In this document: one piece after another, positions 50,280 to 62,327 of the stretch | How positions within the stretch are numbered: position 1 is the first letter of the stretch | Layout of the letters: each line of letters starts with the position of its first letter | DNA from: Phorcus lineatus | Taxonomy: Eukaryota; Mollusca; Gastropoda; Trochida; Trochidae | Length of the DNA stretch: 64,000 nucleotides | Assembly: GCA_921293015.1 (NCBI GenBank) | Contig: OV121087.1 | Span: 36,129,235-36,193,234 of the forward strand | Direction of reading: 5' to 3' | The notes under the pieces: model-generated | Seen by the model: the letters and a program-made list of their open reading frames with translations, nothing else | The model's database searches: none | Told to the model about the DNA's origin: nothing | Position numbers and translations under genes: made by a program

Positions 50280-51294
50280 TGTGTACCTACCACTTTTTAC
50301 CAGCAAAGATTGTTCAAGCGCGGGTGAAATAGGATAGAAGTGTAACATATGGATTTTATTGCCCATAAATAACAATCATAAAACAGTTGCTCGTGACGCC
50401 AGCAGCTATCTGGCTTTTTTTTATCATAATTGAATAGAAAAAAATTGGTCATAAAGACTTTATTTTGCTCAGAAGTAGGCCATGTTATTATTATTATCAT
50501 TAAAGTCGTCAAAAGTATGTAATTCTCGCTAACGCTCGAGTGACACAAAATTCATAGTCGTCTCGAAAAACGTCACATGACGAACTTCTTCGGGGTGGGG
50601 AAGAAGGAAATTCCCTGTGTGAAACTTCAGCAAATTTGTGTTGATCCTCGCTTGCGCTCGGGTAGGAAGATATGACTCGTAAAATGGAAAAACCTGATCG
50701 GGTAATAATCTCTATTTATTTCTAACTAAAGCTGATTGTTTTAGTGCTAGATCATCTGTTGAGATATCAATAACAGTTATAGAGAAAATCATTTCATGAT
50801 TATCATTTTGGATTTCTATATTGCTATTTCAACTCCTGATTCTGTCCTTGAATGAAAAAACGGCTTAAATGCAATCAGCATTTCCGTCAAGTTAATCTCA
50901 CACTCAACCAAGTTGTAGAACTGAGAATATGCTATCAACACATTGATATCGCCACCATCATATTATCTATCGTTGTTTTCAAGTTTAAGGAAAAGATAAA
51001 AGTCTGAATTGCTATTTATTGATGAGATTTTAAACAGATGTCCACGACAATGTCGTTTCAGACTGGCTCGATCGAGTGTGGTGTTTTCCTAAAGACATAA
51101 TAGAGGTAAATATCAGCAGATTCGTAGATAGATTGATGAGGAAAGGCATCGATGGTTGGTTCCTAGACGTTCGTTGCCCGCACCGGTTCTCTCACGATTG
51201 ATAATAGACAGGAATGGTCGCTTTTCCTTAATCAAAACGACCATATAGTTTAAATATTCTATATATATATATCTATTGAGGCATGAAATGCGGG

Positions 51295-51815
51295 CTTAGT
51301 CATCGACTTTCTTCTCTCTGCTGCATATCGATGAAAGTTCCTTGTTGCCCTAGAAAATGTTGCCCTAGAACTCTACCCTCGATTGATTCGCTTACGTTCA
51401 TGTGTATCTCTCAGCTTAATTCTTCCTGACCTCGTTAATGGACTTCGCTGGACAGCAAAGTTTATACGAGTCGGTGTAGTTGAGGTTTATCAAAATGTAC
51501 GTCAAATGATGCGGGACAAAATCGCTAGAACTTTCAACAGAAAAAACAATCGTTATGCTAAATAATAAATCTGCACTTGCCTAACCTGATCAAGGAAACA
51601 ATATTGGCGACCTTCACCTTCACCGATGTGTAGGCTACTGATCTGGATATAGGACATTGGGTCATATAAAATGGGTTAACTGTTTATGTTTTTGGTAGGT
51701 AACGTTTGGAACGCGTGGAGGTGACCACTTAGTTGGCATCACATTTAATTGATAAATCTTTTGTTTACTAAATTGTATCTACCATCAGAGTCATACTAAT
51801 CATAGCTATGAAATG
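51295..51815. other. no gene recognised
   Basis: A 60-codon plus frame (51383-51565) looks slightly more protein-like than its surroundings but has no splice context, family likeness or copy elsewhere in the window. Confidence 0.4.
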
Positions 51816-51822
51816 TTTAGCT

Positions 51823-51955
51823 GTATATTATATTATATTATATTATATTATATTATATTATATTATATTATATCATATCATATCATATCATATCATATCA
51901 TATCATATCATATCATATTATATTATATTATATTATATTATATTATATTATATCG
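51823..51955. repeat. mosaic pentanucleotide repeat
   Basis: A run of ATATT units, then a block of ATATC units, then ATATT units again, about 130 bases in all. The variant block in the middle is clean, with sharp borders. Confidence 0.97.
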
Positions 51956-52127
51956 CATATATATTGACTATGTATAGTATAGATAATATAAAAATAAAAC
52001 AATAGGAACTAATTCGAGCGTGGGAACTGTGAACAAGGGTGGCAGTTACCCTACCATGTTTTTCAAATTACTTATATCATTTGTTCTATAGTGTGTACAT
52101 AGATTGTAACCCGATATAAAACGTTAA

Positions 52128-52597
52128 AGAGCCACATCGTGATTTTCATAACATATTATTTACCTTTGATACGAACCTAAATGTTATATGTGGTGATATA
52201 AAATAAAAACATTTTAACTGCTCATGTCCAAAAGACATATATATGACAAATCCTGGTTTTCCATGAAAATCTATAAACAGTCTTATAAATGCACAGAGGT
52301 GTAGATATCACGTCCAATTTACATGGATACTAGTTATATAACCTAACAAACACTATCAACTCCTTACTGCCCTCCTGACTGTTTTGGTAAGTCTCCAAAA
52401 TTACGTTTGACTATTTGACGCGCGCCACTGTCCGGTTTTCGATCATAATTGCGACGTTCTACCTTCATATTGTCACTGTAAAAAAACCAATAAGCTTTAA
52501 AATGGGTCTATTTTGGTAACAGTCGATACCTCGCGATCAAATGATACCACTGATTAAGTTTGACATATATGACTCAAACAACTCACGGAGTGGCTCT
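52128..52597 (+). mobile_element. TTAA MITE, family 1 copy 4
   Basis: TTAA at 52124-52127 and TCAA at 52598-52601, one flank having mutated. Ends agagccacatcgtga and tcacggagtggctct. It is 470 bases long and close to the consensus throughout. Confidence 0.94.
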
Positions 52598-52694
52598 TCA
52601 ATTTGATTTATTTTAATGGCTTTAAATGAGATGGATGAACAGTTTCCTTATTTCATGAGTGCAACACCTAGTTGGAGATGCTAAAACCGTTTAA

Positions 52695-53165
52695 AGGGGC
52701 ACAGAGTATGTTGTTGGGGTAAAATATGGCAAACTTTATAAATAGTGTTATTTCATCGTTAAGTAGTGGTTGTTTCTGAAAATCAACATCTCCATGCCTA
52801 TCAGTTAGCATAATGATCATAAAAAGGAAATTAGTCAAGATTCATGATCGAAAACCGGACAATGGCGCTCAAATTATTCAAACGTAATTTCTGAAACTTA
52901 TTTGTAACAGACACAACGAGAAACATAGGTTGTTTAGTAGGTCATTTAACTAGTACACATGTAAATGGGACGCTGAATTACGACCTCTTTACATTTATAT
53001 TGCAATTTTTAAATCAAAATCAAAATCAAGAAGATGTCATAATTAAGGCAATTAAGGTGATAAAGTTACAACTAAAGACAGGCGATTTTAACTTAACTTA
53101 GGTCATATGGTATTTTGGTTCTATCTTAGCTACGAACAAATTCATGAAACATATTCTGTGTCACT
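52695..53165 (+). mobile_element. TTAA MITE, family 2 copy B
   Basis: TTAA at 52691-52694 and 53166-53169; ends aggggcacagagtatg and, reverse complemented, agtgacacagaatatg. The core near 52850-52910 reads gatcgaaaaccggacaatgg then caaacgtaatttctg, the same words as in family 1. It lies only 93 bases from a family 1 copy. Confidence 0.93.
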
Positions 53166-53502
53166 TTAAAACAACTAATGATTTTTTTTGCTCCATAGAT
53201 CTTCTGTTTTCCCTCGCAAAACAGCATAGACTCACTAAAAACTCGCACATCACACACAAGCAATTGGAGATATTTCGTAATTTTACGTACGCTTTAATCA
53301 TTCATGCAAACACATTTTTTTTGTTCCGGTTGGTCAGAGAAGGTGATAAGAAGACAGTAATTCTAATTGACACATTAAGGAAAGTCATTAGGTCTCTAAG
53401 TGAATTGAATTAATATATTACTTAAGGTTAAGCTATTTTTCGATATTTAAATGATCATTTTGTTAACGTTAATCAAACTCAACGTAAAGGTTATAGATCT
53501 CA

Positions 53503-53656
53503 CAATCTAGTCAAAACTAGTTGTAATATAACTCGCGATTGCAGCTAGTTTTAACTAGATTGTATATATCTAATCTAGTTAAAACTAGTTGTAATATAAT
53601 ACGTCCAAAAGCCCGTTATTGTGACGGGACATTACAGCTAGTTTTAACTAGATTGT
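53503..53656. mobile_element. two adjacent palindromic MITE copies
   Basis: Both 53503-53563 and 53572-53656 start with aatctagt-aaaactagttg and end with cagctagttttaactagatt, so each is a hairpin with arms of about 20 bases. The second has an extra internal tacgtccaaaagcccgttat. A decayed copy is at 48676-48722. Confidence 0.85.
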
Positions 53657-53859
53657 CACTCTTAAGTACATCATTACGTGTTGATAAAGTATACAAATAT
53701 CCGAGGCTTGTCGAAATTGTTTTTAAATTTACCAACGAGTGTTGACTTATATGATATTAGAAGACACAAGGGTGAGAACCTATTTTGCATACAAAATGAC
53801 TTTTCATTTTGTTTTCATGAAAATGTACGTCAGCACCTGTACTGTAACAACAACAAATC

Positions 53860-54110
53860 ACCTTGTACATCAACCTTATCAACCTTGTTAAACTTATCAA
53901 TATATTTTTTTTAAATATTTGTACTTCAACCTACTCAATTGTACAAGCCTATTCCCATTTATGTATATATTCCTTCTCAAATCATGTCCAATATCACTTG
54001 CTTGATAACGGTGTTAGTATCTACACCGAAACGTGGCAATCCTGCAATAAAGAAGTAAATCCATATAACTTGTTCTCTATTCATCTCACCAACTTCTAAA
54101 TGCCTCTCAA
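53860..54110 (+). mobile_element. Penelope-like element tail with hammerhead-like fold
   Basis: The tail includes gtgttagtatctacaccgaa acgtggcaatcctgcaataaag at about 54010-54050, followed by tccatataacttgttctcta. The piece ttgataa, a stem ggtgt/acacc and gaaac resembles the catalytic core of the hammerhead ribozymes carried by Penelope-like elements, with the first core part differing from CUGAUGA. No reverse transcriptase or GIY-YIG frame is left. An inverted pair of the same tail lies at 27690-27790. Confidence 0.45.
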
Positions 54111-54607
54111 AGAAGTCAGCACTGCACTAACCAATGGGGTTGTAGTTGACGATGACGTCGTCGTGTCAATGACATCATAATTATTGCATTGTGATATCAT
54201 TATAATTGTGATGTCATGTCCTAGACGATGTCAGAGCATTGTCCAAAGTCTACTGTCAATATTTCCCAGGAGATATTGCTTGATCCCCCTCAACCGTTAA
54301 TCTGATTATTCTCAGGTGTATCACCGGTTTGAATGATAACTATTGAGTTGCACTGTGTTTCCTACTTCTCTCTTCCTACAAAGTCTTTATAAGCGTTTCT
54401 GTTCATTAAGCTTGTTTCAAAGAGTAATTAAAGAAATTGCGGACTCAGTCCCGTTATAATACATCTTAATAGAAACCATCGAGTGAGGTAAAAAAAGGTA
54501 AATATTTTACGAGTGGCGCAGCCATGGGAGAAGATTACCTTTTCAATCTCTCGAGATGAGACAAACATGTCACTTATTCAAGCAAATACGTATATTCTAT
54601 CTATTAA

Positions 54608-55059
54608 AGAGCCACTCCGTGATTTTCATACTGACATATCATTTACCTTTGATACGAACCTAGATGATATATGTGGTGATATAAAATCAAAACATCTTAA
54701 CTTTTCTTGTCAAAAAGACATATATATGACAAATACTGGTTTTCCATGAAAATCTGAAAACAGCCTTATAAATGCACAGAGTTGTAGATATAACGTCCAA
54801 TATACATGGGTACTAGTTATACATGTATAACCTAACAAGCGCTATCAACTCCTAGTTGTCCTCCTGGCTGTTTTAGGTAAGTCTCCAAAATTACGTTTAA
54901 CTATTAAACGCGCGTCACTGTCCGGTTTTCGATCAAAATTACGATGTTCTACCTTCATAGTGTCACTAGCTTTAAAATGTGTCTTTCTGATAACAGTCGC
55001 TACTTCGCGATCAAATGAAACCATTGATTAAGTTTTGCAACAACTCATGGAGTGGCTCT
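54608..55059 (+). mobile_element. TTAA MITE, family 1 copy 5
   Basis: TTAA at 54604-54607 and ATAA at 55060-55063. Ends agagccactccgtga and tcatggagtggctct. At 452 bases it is the second shortest copy and more diverged than copies 2-4. Confidence 0.93.
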
Positions 55060-55138
55060 ATAATCATACCAATAAAGTTTAATAGATTTTGAATATCAGT
55101 GTTTAATTATCCTTAACTGTGATACCGTGCCATACATA

Positions 55139-55230
55139 TTATGCTGCAGGAAGGCTACCATGATGAAATATTATACTGCAGGAAGGATACCATGATGAAA
55201 TATTATAAAGCAGGATAGATACCATTATGG
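55139..55230. repeat. 36-bp tandem repeat, 2.5 units
   Basis: The unit contains tgcaggaaggataccatgat and gaaatatta; the third unit is diverged. Confidence 0.85.
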
Positions 55231-55559
55231 CGTGCGATACGATTAAACATGAATGTATACATGAATGGATATGCCAACAAGCTCCGAAGAGCTTTTATCA
55301 AGGCCGCTCCAATACAGCTATACATATAGATAAATACAAACTCATTTTAGTGACACATGTCCGATTCACAACATAGCTTCAAAGATAGTGGTTTTGCATG
55401 AATATCAAGTTGTTTGCGTGGCAGTCATTACACATTCAAGTGCTTAAAAGGAGTCAAATCTATCATATAATATGATATATTGATAAATAGACTTCAATGA
55501 TTTTTTAAGATCGTCGTTTGAGAGCAATGTAAATCCCCTAAGTACTGTATTGTTACTAA

Positions 55560-55705
55560 ATCCTTTCAAATACAAGACTGAATTCTGTCTTAATTCTGTG
55601 TATTTGTGCCATGTTAAAAATCTAGTCTAGCAGTTCAGTATAGTGACTCAAACGTAATTTCATCTAAATACATGAAAATGGGAAGCAGAATGTCGCCTTT
55701 TTAAT
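55560..55705. mobile_element. possible decayed family 2 MITE fragment
   Basis: Words gttcagtatagtgac, tcaaacgtaattt, acatgaaaatgggaagcaga line up in order with the middle of family 2 (18230-18420). Ends and TTAA flanks are not visible. Confidence 0.35.
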
Positions 55706-55849
55706 ATTTATATATGCACCTGTCCTTACCATCATATGATCTTATTCCCATCCTAAAAATGTTCATTTGTTAAATATTATTCTTTGATGTGAAGTATTTT
55801 CTGGCTTGAATTAAATAAACAATATGAGAATACAGCAATTACGATGCAA

Positions 55850-55877
55850 GGGGGGGGGGGGGGGGGGGGGGGGGGGG
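55850..55877. repeat. 28-base G homopolymer
   Basis: An uninterrupted G run; the length may not be accurate in the assembly. Confidence 0.97.
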
Positions 55878-56049
55878 AGAACAACAATCGGTTATAATGG
55901 TCATGAGAGCTGTAAATTGTAATAATATTTCAAACGCAAGCTTGAGAAATATTGGCATTAAAACATATTCCTTATAAGAAAATATATGATTAATGTGGAC
56001 GTTTCCAAAGCCTGATCTTTCAATCGGGCGTCAGTGATAGCCGTTTCAA

Positions 56050-56418
56050 GCAATCTGCCTTTCCAATTTGTGCACATCATGGTAAAAAAACGTGCGAAAA
56101 GGATGGATTTATTCAGAGTTGCCTCCCTTTATTCCTCGTTCGTTACAAATTACAGCGAACGATACGGCTAATTTTAATAATTTTGTGAAAGTTTACGAAA
56201 TGAAGCGTAGTTGTTTATGAGTAATCTTACTCTTAACGCTAAGAATATGTCATCCTATGCCTTGGCAATGTCTAAACTACAGTACGTTATGTCTAGGCCT
56301 AGTGCCCTAGCTTCGTGACGTTGGTTGCCGCGCTTTCTTCATCCCTGGAACTCTTGATTGGATGTCGTAAATTGAAATTTCAAGAGCCAAAACGAAAAGT
56401 TAAGATATACCTGCTAAA
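56050..56418 (+). promoter_or_regulatory. putative promoter and 5' leader of the pogo-type gene
   Basis: The stretch before the ATG at 56419 is less AT-rich than the surroundings and has several CpGs (for example cttcgtgacgttggttgccg near 56310). No TATA box stands out. The call rests on position only. Confidence 0.35.
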
Positions 56419-56433
56419 ATGAGGTTCAAACAG
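56419..56433 (+). CDS. putative first coding exon of pogo-type gene (MRFKQ)
   Basis: ATG AGG TTC AAA CAG is followed at once by the strong donor gtaaga. It ends in phase 0 and would join the exon at 60900, which opens in phase 0 after tttag and continues VIPVKARPSYRKYS. The joint MRFKQ-VIPVKARPSYRKYS has the short basic N-terminus usual for pogo-type transposases just before their pipsqueak helix-turn-helix. Transcript evidence is needed; an alternative upstream exon cannot be excluded. Confidence 0.5.
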
Positions 56434-58360
56434 GTAAGACTATCGTTAAAACGTTTTTAAATATCTGTAAAAAGCATTAAATTATTTTGGTAGGCCTATG
56501 TAATCTTTCCTCGAGTGCCTGAAGTTCGTGTCATTCAGATTTCGTGTTCTAAAATGAAATAACAACTTTCTGTTTTATTTGACAAATTGATTGATTGATC
56601 ATTAACATGCATTGATAAGGAGAAAAAGTTGTCAAAAAACGAGCTGAGTGGTCATGTACCCTAAGTTCGTGGACTTGGCTCTGGTGCTGCATTGTTTCTG
56701 CAAGACTATCAATTGACCATGTTGACTAATTGAATTATATTGGTCAAGTCATCTTTTGAATCGACAAAATATTATTACAAAAAAAGAACAACAAATTTTA
56801 GAAAATTCTATTTGATCTAAAAAGTCAGCTTTCAGGCCTATTTAATTTTTAATTCTGCTGCAAAATTGTGGAAATAAATGCATGAAACCCTTTCTTGAAT
56901 TGTAACATTCTGAAACATCTTAAAACATTTCTTTAACTTTCACAAATTTGGGCTGTCAAAGAAACATTTTGAAAACCTTTGACCAAGGAGAAAAAGGTTC
57001 TCCAAAAATATTGTGGTGACCTTGGTAATGAATTCTAATTTCTTTGTGAAGAAAATTTGAACTTATGTCCAGAGTTGAACTAACAAGCTGAACGTTACAA
57101 TCATGACAAAGACAAAAAGTTTAAAGGACAGGGAAATTTAAGATAATAATTCATACAGAATGTACATGGTTGTAGAAGCTGAAATAAAATCCCCTCACTC
57201 CATGTTACTATGCCACAAGCCAGTAATACTACTAGGAGGGTGAGAAGGATTACATTTTAAGCAAGTGCCGTTCCGTGCTGTGTCGGTTACGTGCCACTGC
57301 ATCCTCTGTAATCCATGTGAGATATTCAAATATTTAAAGTTTAATTACAACTCAGGGAGGTAACTTCTCCAATATGACAAGCAACAAAGCTAAAGCAACA
57401 AGAAAAGCCTTTAAAAAGGCAAACTTGGCGGGCCAAATGGCATAATTATTGGATTGGAGAGGAGGAGTATATTAGTAGTAGTAATTTGAAACATAGCTAT
57501 GTGAAGGCGCCAATATTATGTATGTTATTCAGGCTACTATATTTGCCAAACCTCATTCGACAAGCGACTATAATTAATACAAATGGAAAAAATCAAATAG
57601 GTGTGCAGATATGGCATTTACTGTGTTTATATTGGTAAAGAGAACCTAAACTATATCAAAAGTTCCAATTTCAATTAGCTCGGGGCATTTCGAATCACAA
57701 TCGGCCTACTAGAAGAAAAAATTCATCCTTTCAATAATTTTCTCGCGGCAAGTGAATTTTCAAATAAAACAATTTATGTATTTAAATACTTATTTTCTAT
57801 ATAATTTGAATAAATGTTTTGCAATTATTTGCAATTATATTTGTATATAAATCCCTTAAAAAATTAAAAGCTGTTGTTTGGAAAGTTGATATTCATAAAG
57901 ATTTGAAAAACTTTTGTTGAAACGTCAAACCTTTTAGCATAGAGAATCATATGTCTTTGAATATAAAGATTTTTTCTAAATTTTATCATGGAACGGTTTT
58001 AAATTCATATTTGTTATGAATGATAACTTTAATTGCAACCGAAAAGTTTACAAACAAATATTGGAAAAAAAACCAATTGCAAATGATCTTTAAGACAAGC
58101 TAGAATTATTTCGTGATTTGTTAACAAAGTAATTCAAGAAATAATATATAGGACAAGTGAGATACAAAGGCAATGGCCGTCTGTCATCTTCGAAGAATGC
58201 GTGATCTCGCATTCGATATGTAGATCACCATGCACAAAGTTGCTTTGATGAATCCTGGCTGATAGCAATATGAAGGATGCAACGTTTGACGAGATGTTAA
58301 CGTGATTTCAACCAAAACTAGTAAACCAAAATTAATCTTATATCTTTTGCGTTTGATATC

Positions 58361-58580
58361 GAGTGAGTGAGTTAATGTTTACCGCCGCTTGACCAATATT
58401 TCAGCCATTAGCGGCGAGGTTTTATAACGATGAGAGAGAGAGATGGGAGGCGAGGAGAGGTGGAGGCATGTTCAGTAGCGTAAATTACGGTCCTCCGTTA
58501 TGAGCCCAGGATGGCAGGCACAGTGATTGAGGAGAGTGTGTGACTCGTGCGCTAAGCGCTCACATTACTGAACATGTCTA
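58361..58580 (+). mobile_element. SINE 3' core fragment
   Basis: Starts gagtgagtgagttaatgttt then accgccgct, and later ttcagccattagcggcg, the same core as 12640-12700. The sequence after 58430 is not shared with other copies here. The tRNA-like head is absent. Confidence 0.6.
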
Positions 58581-59200
58581 TTTGACGATTCTTGGAAAAC
58601 TGTCAGCTGTTTGTTGAAAAAGCGTGGGTTGTTACAAAAATAGAATGATGACTCCGATTCTTGAATGCCAAATAATGGATCAAACTTGAAAAAATGTTGC
58701 CTCTTTTTTGTGTGACATTATTTACAAATGAGAATTTACACTTTTATCAACGTATATGAAAGAAAATATAATTCTTCTCTCAATATGACATTTGTAGGGA
58801 AATCAAATTCCACATTAAAGCATGCCAAATATTTTGTGGTACCCACAAGGTCACATGGTTAATATTTTGTTACATCTCTTTTCATTGGTCATTGGATACG
58901 CCATGATACAAATAGAACACCTAGCATTGGCTAAAACCTCTCTCTGAAAATTTCCAACTGTATTATAGAGTGAAATATCGGCAATGAGTGTCATTTATCA
59001 AATGTATAATTACTTGGCGGCTTTGGCCGCCAAGCAATAAAGCCGAAACTACTTCTTGTTAAAAACTATTTTAACTAAAATAACACAAAAGATTTAATGT
59101 CTTTAGTTTGGTATGTTTATTTTTTAATTTGGCATAATATCTTTATGGAATATATGTTATATTTTTATGTTATCATGTAGGATTTTCAAATGTAGATTAA

Positions 59201-59647
59201 AGAGCCACTCCGTGAGTTGTTGGAGTCAGATATGCCAAACCTAATCAATGATGTCACTTGATCGTGAAGTGTCCACTGTTACCATAAAGACACATTTAAA
59301 AGCTCATAATTATTGTTTTTTTACAGTGACAATATGAATTAAGGTAGAACGTCGCAATTATGATAAAAAAACGGACAATGATGCGGGTCAAAATTGATAG
59401 TCAAACGTAATTTTTTAGACTTATCTAAAACAGCCAGGAGGGCAGTTAGGAGTTGATAGAATTTGTTAGGTTATATAACTAGTATCCATGTGTATTGGAC
59501 ATGATATCTACACCTCTGTGCATTTATAAGGATGGTTTTAGGTTTTTGTGGAAAACTATTATTTGTCATATATATGTCTTTTGGACATGAAAAGTTAAAT
59601 TCGTATCAAAGGTAAATCATATGTTATGAAAATCACGGAGTGGCTCT
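59201..59647 (-). mobile_element. TTAA MITE, family 1 copy 6
   Basis: TTAA flanks at 59197-59200 and 59648-59651 are both perfect. Starts agagccactccgtgag and ends tcacggagtggctct. It is 447 bases long with a deletion near 59600 relative to the other copies, and sits in the intron of the pogo-type gene. Confidence 0.95.
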
Positions 59648-60899
59648 TTAATAAATTTATCACAAGAACAAATGAACTTGCTTCAATTGCATACATATAT
59701 ATATTTATATGGAATTTAGGTAAAAGTAATTTTCATGCAATCATTTGTCATGAGAGGTTTCATTTCATCCTACATTTATTTTTGCTGTTTTCATCATGAA
59801 AATAGTTAGAATACCATCCAATAAACAGGGCTACTGATAATTATTTGGACTCAGGGGTATTGCAGTCCTTAAAATAAAATTTGAGGAGTAAACTTTCCAC
59901 AGGAAAAAAACTAGGAGTATTTCAAGGTTTATTGTTTTGAAATTCACATCCTCATTCCAAGTTAGCATCTTTTTCGATTTTAGTCATTGATTATATTTTC
60001 CACATGATTAATCTGTAAATAAACGAATGATTTCTCTTTGGCAATCTCTTTGATAATCTTTGTTTTCATACAGTTTGGCATCAAGTTAGCTATTGTTCGA
60101 AATGTAAAGATCAGACATGTAGAAATAAAACTTTATTTTGACAAGTGAAGATCACTCCTGTAAACAAATATCTGACTCGTATGCTTGGAAGGTTGTGCAT
60201 ATCTGTCACTCATTGATTTAATTTTTAATTTGTATATATATGATTTACCATATTTTACATAGATACGCATCTTATCTGGAGCCCTGCATAAACACATTGG
60301 CCTTTCATGCCTTAGGAGCTATATAAATGACCATGCTAGGTTAATAAATGAAAATAAACCAAATGTCTGAAAGAAATGCAATATATGGCTACATGATATG
60401 TTTCAAGTTATTAATGCTCCTGTAATCAAATTTTGATTTTTAATACAACAGAATCTGGTAAAATAAGGATACCATTCAACAAAGTATCAACAAAGATATA
60501 CAATTATGAAGAGGTTTCTGTTTGAGTTGAAATAAATGAAATTGTATCAATGGTCAGAGATGCCACTTCATGAAACCTGTGAATGAAAAGCCATAGAAAG
60601 TCAATATATTCTGGAAAGACTTCAATGCCAAGGAGGAAAAAAAATTTTTAATGTGTTGGTCCTTGGAATCATTGAAGGAGCTTAACTGGTTACAACCCTG
60701 TAAAATATTTCTGTCTCCTACCTCTGGACAAAAAGAATTCTAAAATCTTGTTTTTACCAAAAAAACTTTCTGATGATAGGAAAATTTGTCATAGGTTTTG
60801 GATCGATTTATAAAATATCAAAAATTCTTGACAAGCTACAGAGCTTTTTGTCTGCAATATAAGTCTTGTTAAGATAACAAAACGATTCATTCATTTTAG

Positions 60900-62327
60900 G
60901 TTATCCCCGTAAAGGCAAGACCATCATATCGCAAGTACAGCGTCGAGTCACTGACAGAAGCTTACATAGCTGTAAAAGAAGGAAACATGCCTGTAGCAAA
61001 AGCATCCCGGATTTACAAAGTCCCAATGCAGACACTTCGTGACCGAGTACTGGGCAAAATCAGCATTGATACAGTCACAACTGGCAGGGCACCTGCTATG
61101 AATCTAGAAGAGGAGGAAAAGTTAGTATCCCGTTTCCAGCAACTTGCCGATATTGGATATGGATATGCCAGATCAGAAGTTGTTAATATCGGAAATGACT
61201 ATGCAATTCAGTTAGGAAGACGTTCAAAAGATAATCCATTGACTGTCAGTTGGTATGTTCAATTCACAAAGCGTTGGCCAGAAATCGAGATTTTTAAGAA
61301 AAGCTCAGTTGAATTCAAAAGAGACATCCGAAAGTCCTCAGAAGCTGTGAACAGTTACTTTGAACAGTTAAAGGACATATTCAGCAAATACCATCTGCAT
61401 GATAAACCTCATTTAATCTTCAATGTTGACGAAAAAGATCTCTGTCATAATCAAACAGCGGCTGGCTATAAACGTCAGAAGGTTTTGCCTGGACTAAAAG
61501 GTAAGACAAAAACCATTATTGGTTGTGGAAGTGCAAGTGGTATGTTGATACCTCCTTTCTTTGTATTTGAAGGGAAGAAACTTACCCATGGGCTCATGAA
61601 AGGATCAACAACGGGGGCAAAAGGTGTTATGTCTGACAATGGTTTGTCAAATGCAAACATCTTCAGAGAATACCTAAAAGAACATTTCATCAAGTTTGTT
61701 CCCGAGCGGGATCCTGACCAACAGCTTCTTCTCCTCCTCGATGGCCACACGTCTCACATCAGCCCTGACCTCACTGAATGGGCAAACAGCAACAACATCA
61801 TCTTGTTCTTTCTACCAGCACACACCTCCGATGTGCTCCAGCCCTTGGATGCTGAGTGTTATGGTCCTTTTGACCGGATGTTTCATGATAAGTGTCAAAC
61901 TCTCAAAAGGAAATCCTCAACTCCTGACAGGAGACTTAATATATGTCAACTATCTTGTCAAGTCTATGAAAAGGCTTTGTCAAAGGAAAACCTTCGAAGT
62001 GCGTTCAAGAAAACAGGTGTGTATCCACTTGACAAATCTGTTGTTAGCTTGGTAGTTGAAACACCAGCTGAAGAGTCAAGTGTGGAAAAGGAAGTTGGTG
62101 GTCCTGTGATCTTTTCAGCTGCTGAAATTCCTGAGCAAGAACCTGAGATGTCTCCCACAACGGAAGAGTTGACTTCAAAACTTGAAACAAAAGTTGGCCA
62201 GAGGGGAGAGTCTGAGAACAAACGCAAGAAGAAGAAACCAAATCGGAAGGTTGTCCGCAAGAAACAAATAACAAAGAAGGATGATCCAGAGAAGGTACGT
62301 GAGCTAAAGAAAGACAATACTAAGTAA
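60900..62327 (+). CDS. pogo/Tigger-type transposase-like protein, main exon
   Basis: The frame is open from the acceptor at 60899 to the TAA at 62325 (475 codons before the stop; 446 residues from the first internal ATG at 60987). Domains in order, numbered from that ATG: a pipsqueak-type helix-turn-helix up to about 25 (its first part lies upstream: KYSVESLTEAYIAVKEGN), a CENP-B/Tc5-type DNA-binding part at about 30-105 (ending WYVQFTKRWPEIEIF), then a DDE_1 domain at about 110-310. The three catalytic acidic residues are present: D148 in FNVDEKDL, D252 in LLLDGHTSH and D288 in LQPLDAE, with 35 residues between the last two. A lysine-rich tail follows (about 410-446), probably nuclear targeting. 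Members of the Tc1/mariner pogo branch cut and paste DNA at TA sites; many have become host DNA-binding proteins. No TA-flanked inverted repeats were seen near it, and a spliced first exon is likely, so it may be a domesticated or multi-exon gene. No stop or frameshift is visible. Confidence 0.85.
   Translation, partial: VIPVKARPSYRKYSVESLTEAYIAVKEGNMPVAKASRIYKVPMQTLRDRVLGKISIDTVTTGRAPAMNLEEEEKLVSRFQQLADIGYGYARSEVVNIGNDYAIQLGRRSKDNPLTVSWYVQFTKRWPEIEIFKKSSVEFKRDIRKSSEAVNSYFEQLKDIFSKYHLHDKPHLIFNVDEKDLCHNQTAAGYKRQKVLPGLKGKTKTIIGCGSASGMLIPPFFVFEGKKLTHGLMKGSTTGAKGVMSDNGLSNANIFREYLKEHFIKFVPERDPDQQLLLLLDGHTSHISPDLTEWANSNNIILFFLPAHTSDVLQPLDAECYGPFDRMFHDKCQTLKRKSSTPDRRLNICQLSCQVYEKALSKENLRSAFKKTGVYPLDKSVVSLVVETPAEESSVEKEVGGPVIFSAAEIPEQEPEMSPTTEELTSKLETKVGQRGESENKRKKKKPNRKVVRKKQITKKDDPEKVRELKKDNTK

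Larger units (their letters stand above)
40424..51290. repeat. segmental duplication, copy 2
   Basis: Paralogue of 33153-40040, enlarged by later insertions: a 413-base MITE (42367-42779), the 4288-base THAP/ballast element (42813-47100) and a family 1 MITE (49615-50071). A SINE family A copy at 49207-49436 may also be a later insertion. Without the three element insertions the two copies are of similar size. No host gene is recognised in the ancestral part. Confidence 0.8.
56434..60899 (+). other. putative intron of the pogo-type gene
   Basis: Runs from the donor gtaaga to the acceptor cattcattttag. It contains a SINE core fragment (58361-58580) and a family 1 TTAA MITE (59201-59647). The last 450 bases are paralogous to 63515-63998. 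Nothing coding was recognised in the intron. Confidence 0.45.

Noticed and set aside
51383-51565. 60-codon frame with protein-like composition
   Set aside because: No motif, splice context or second copy; chance is likely.
61475-62317. Several frames of 76-119 codons overlapping the pogo-type exon
   Set aside because: They are other-frame shadows of the transposase-like frame and have no motifs.
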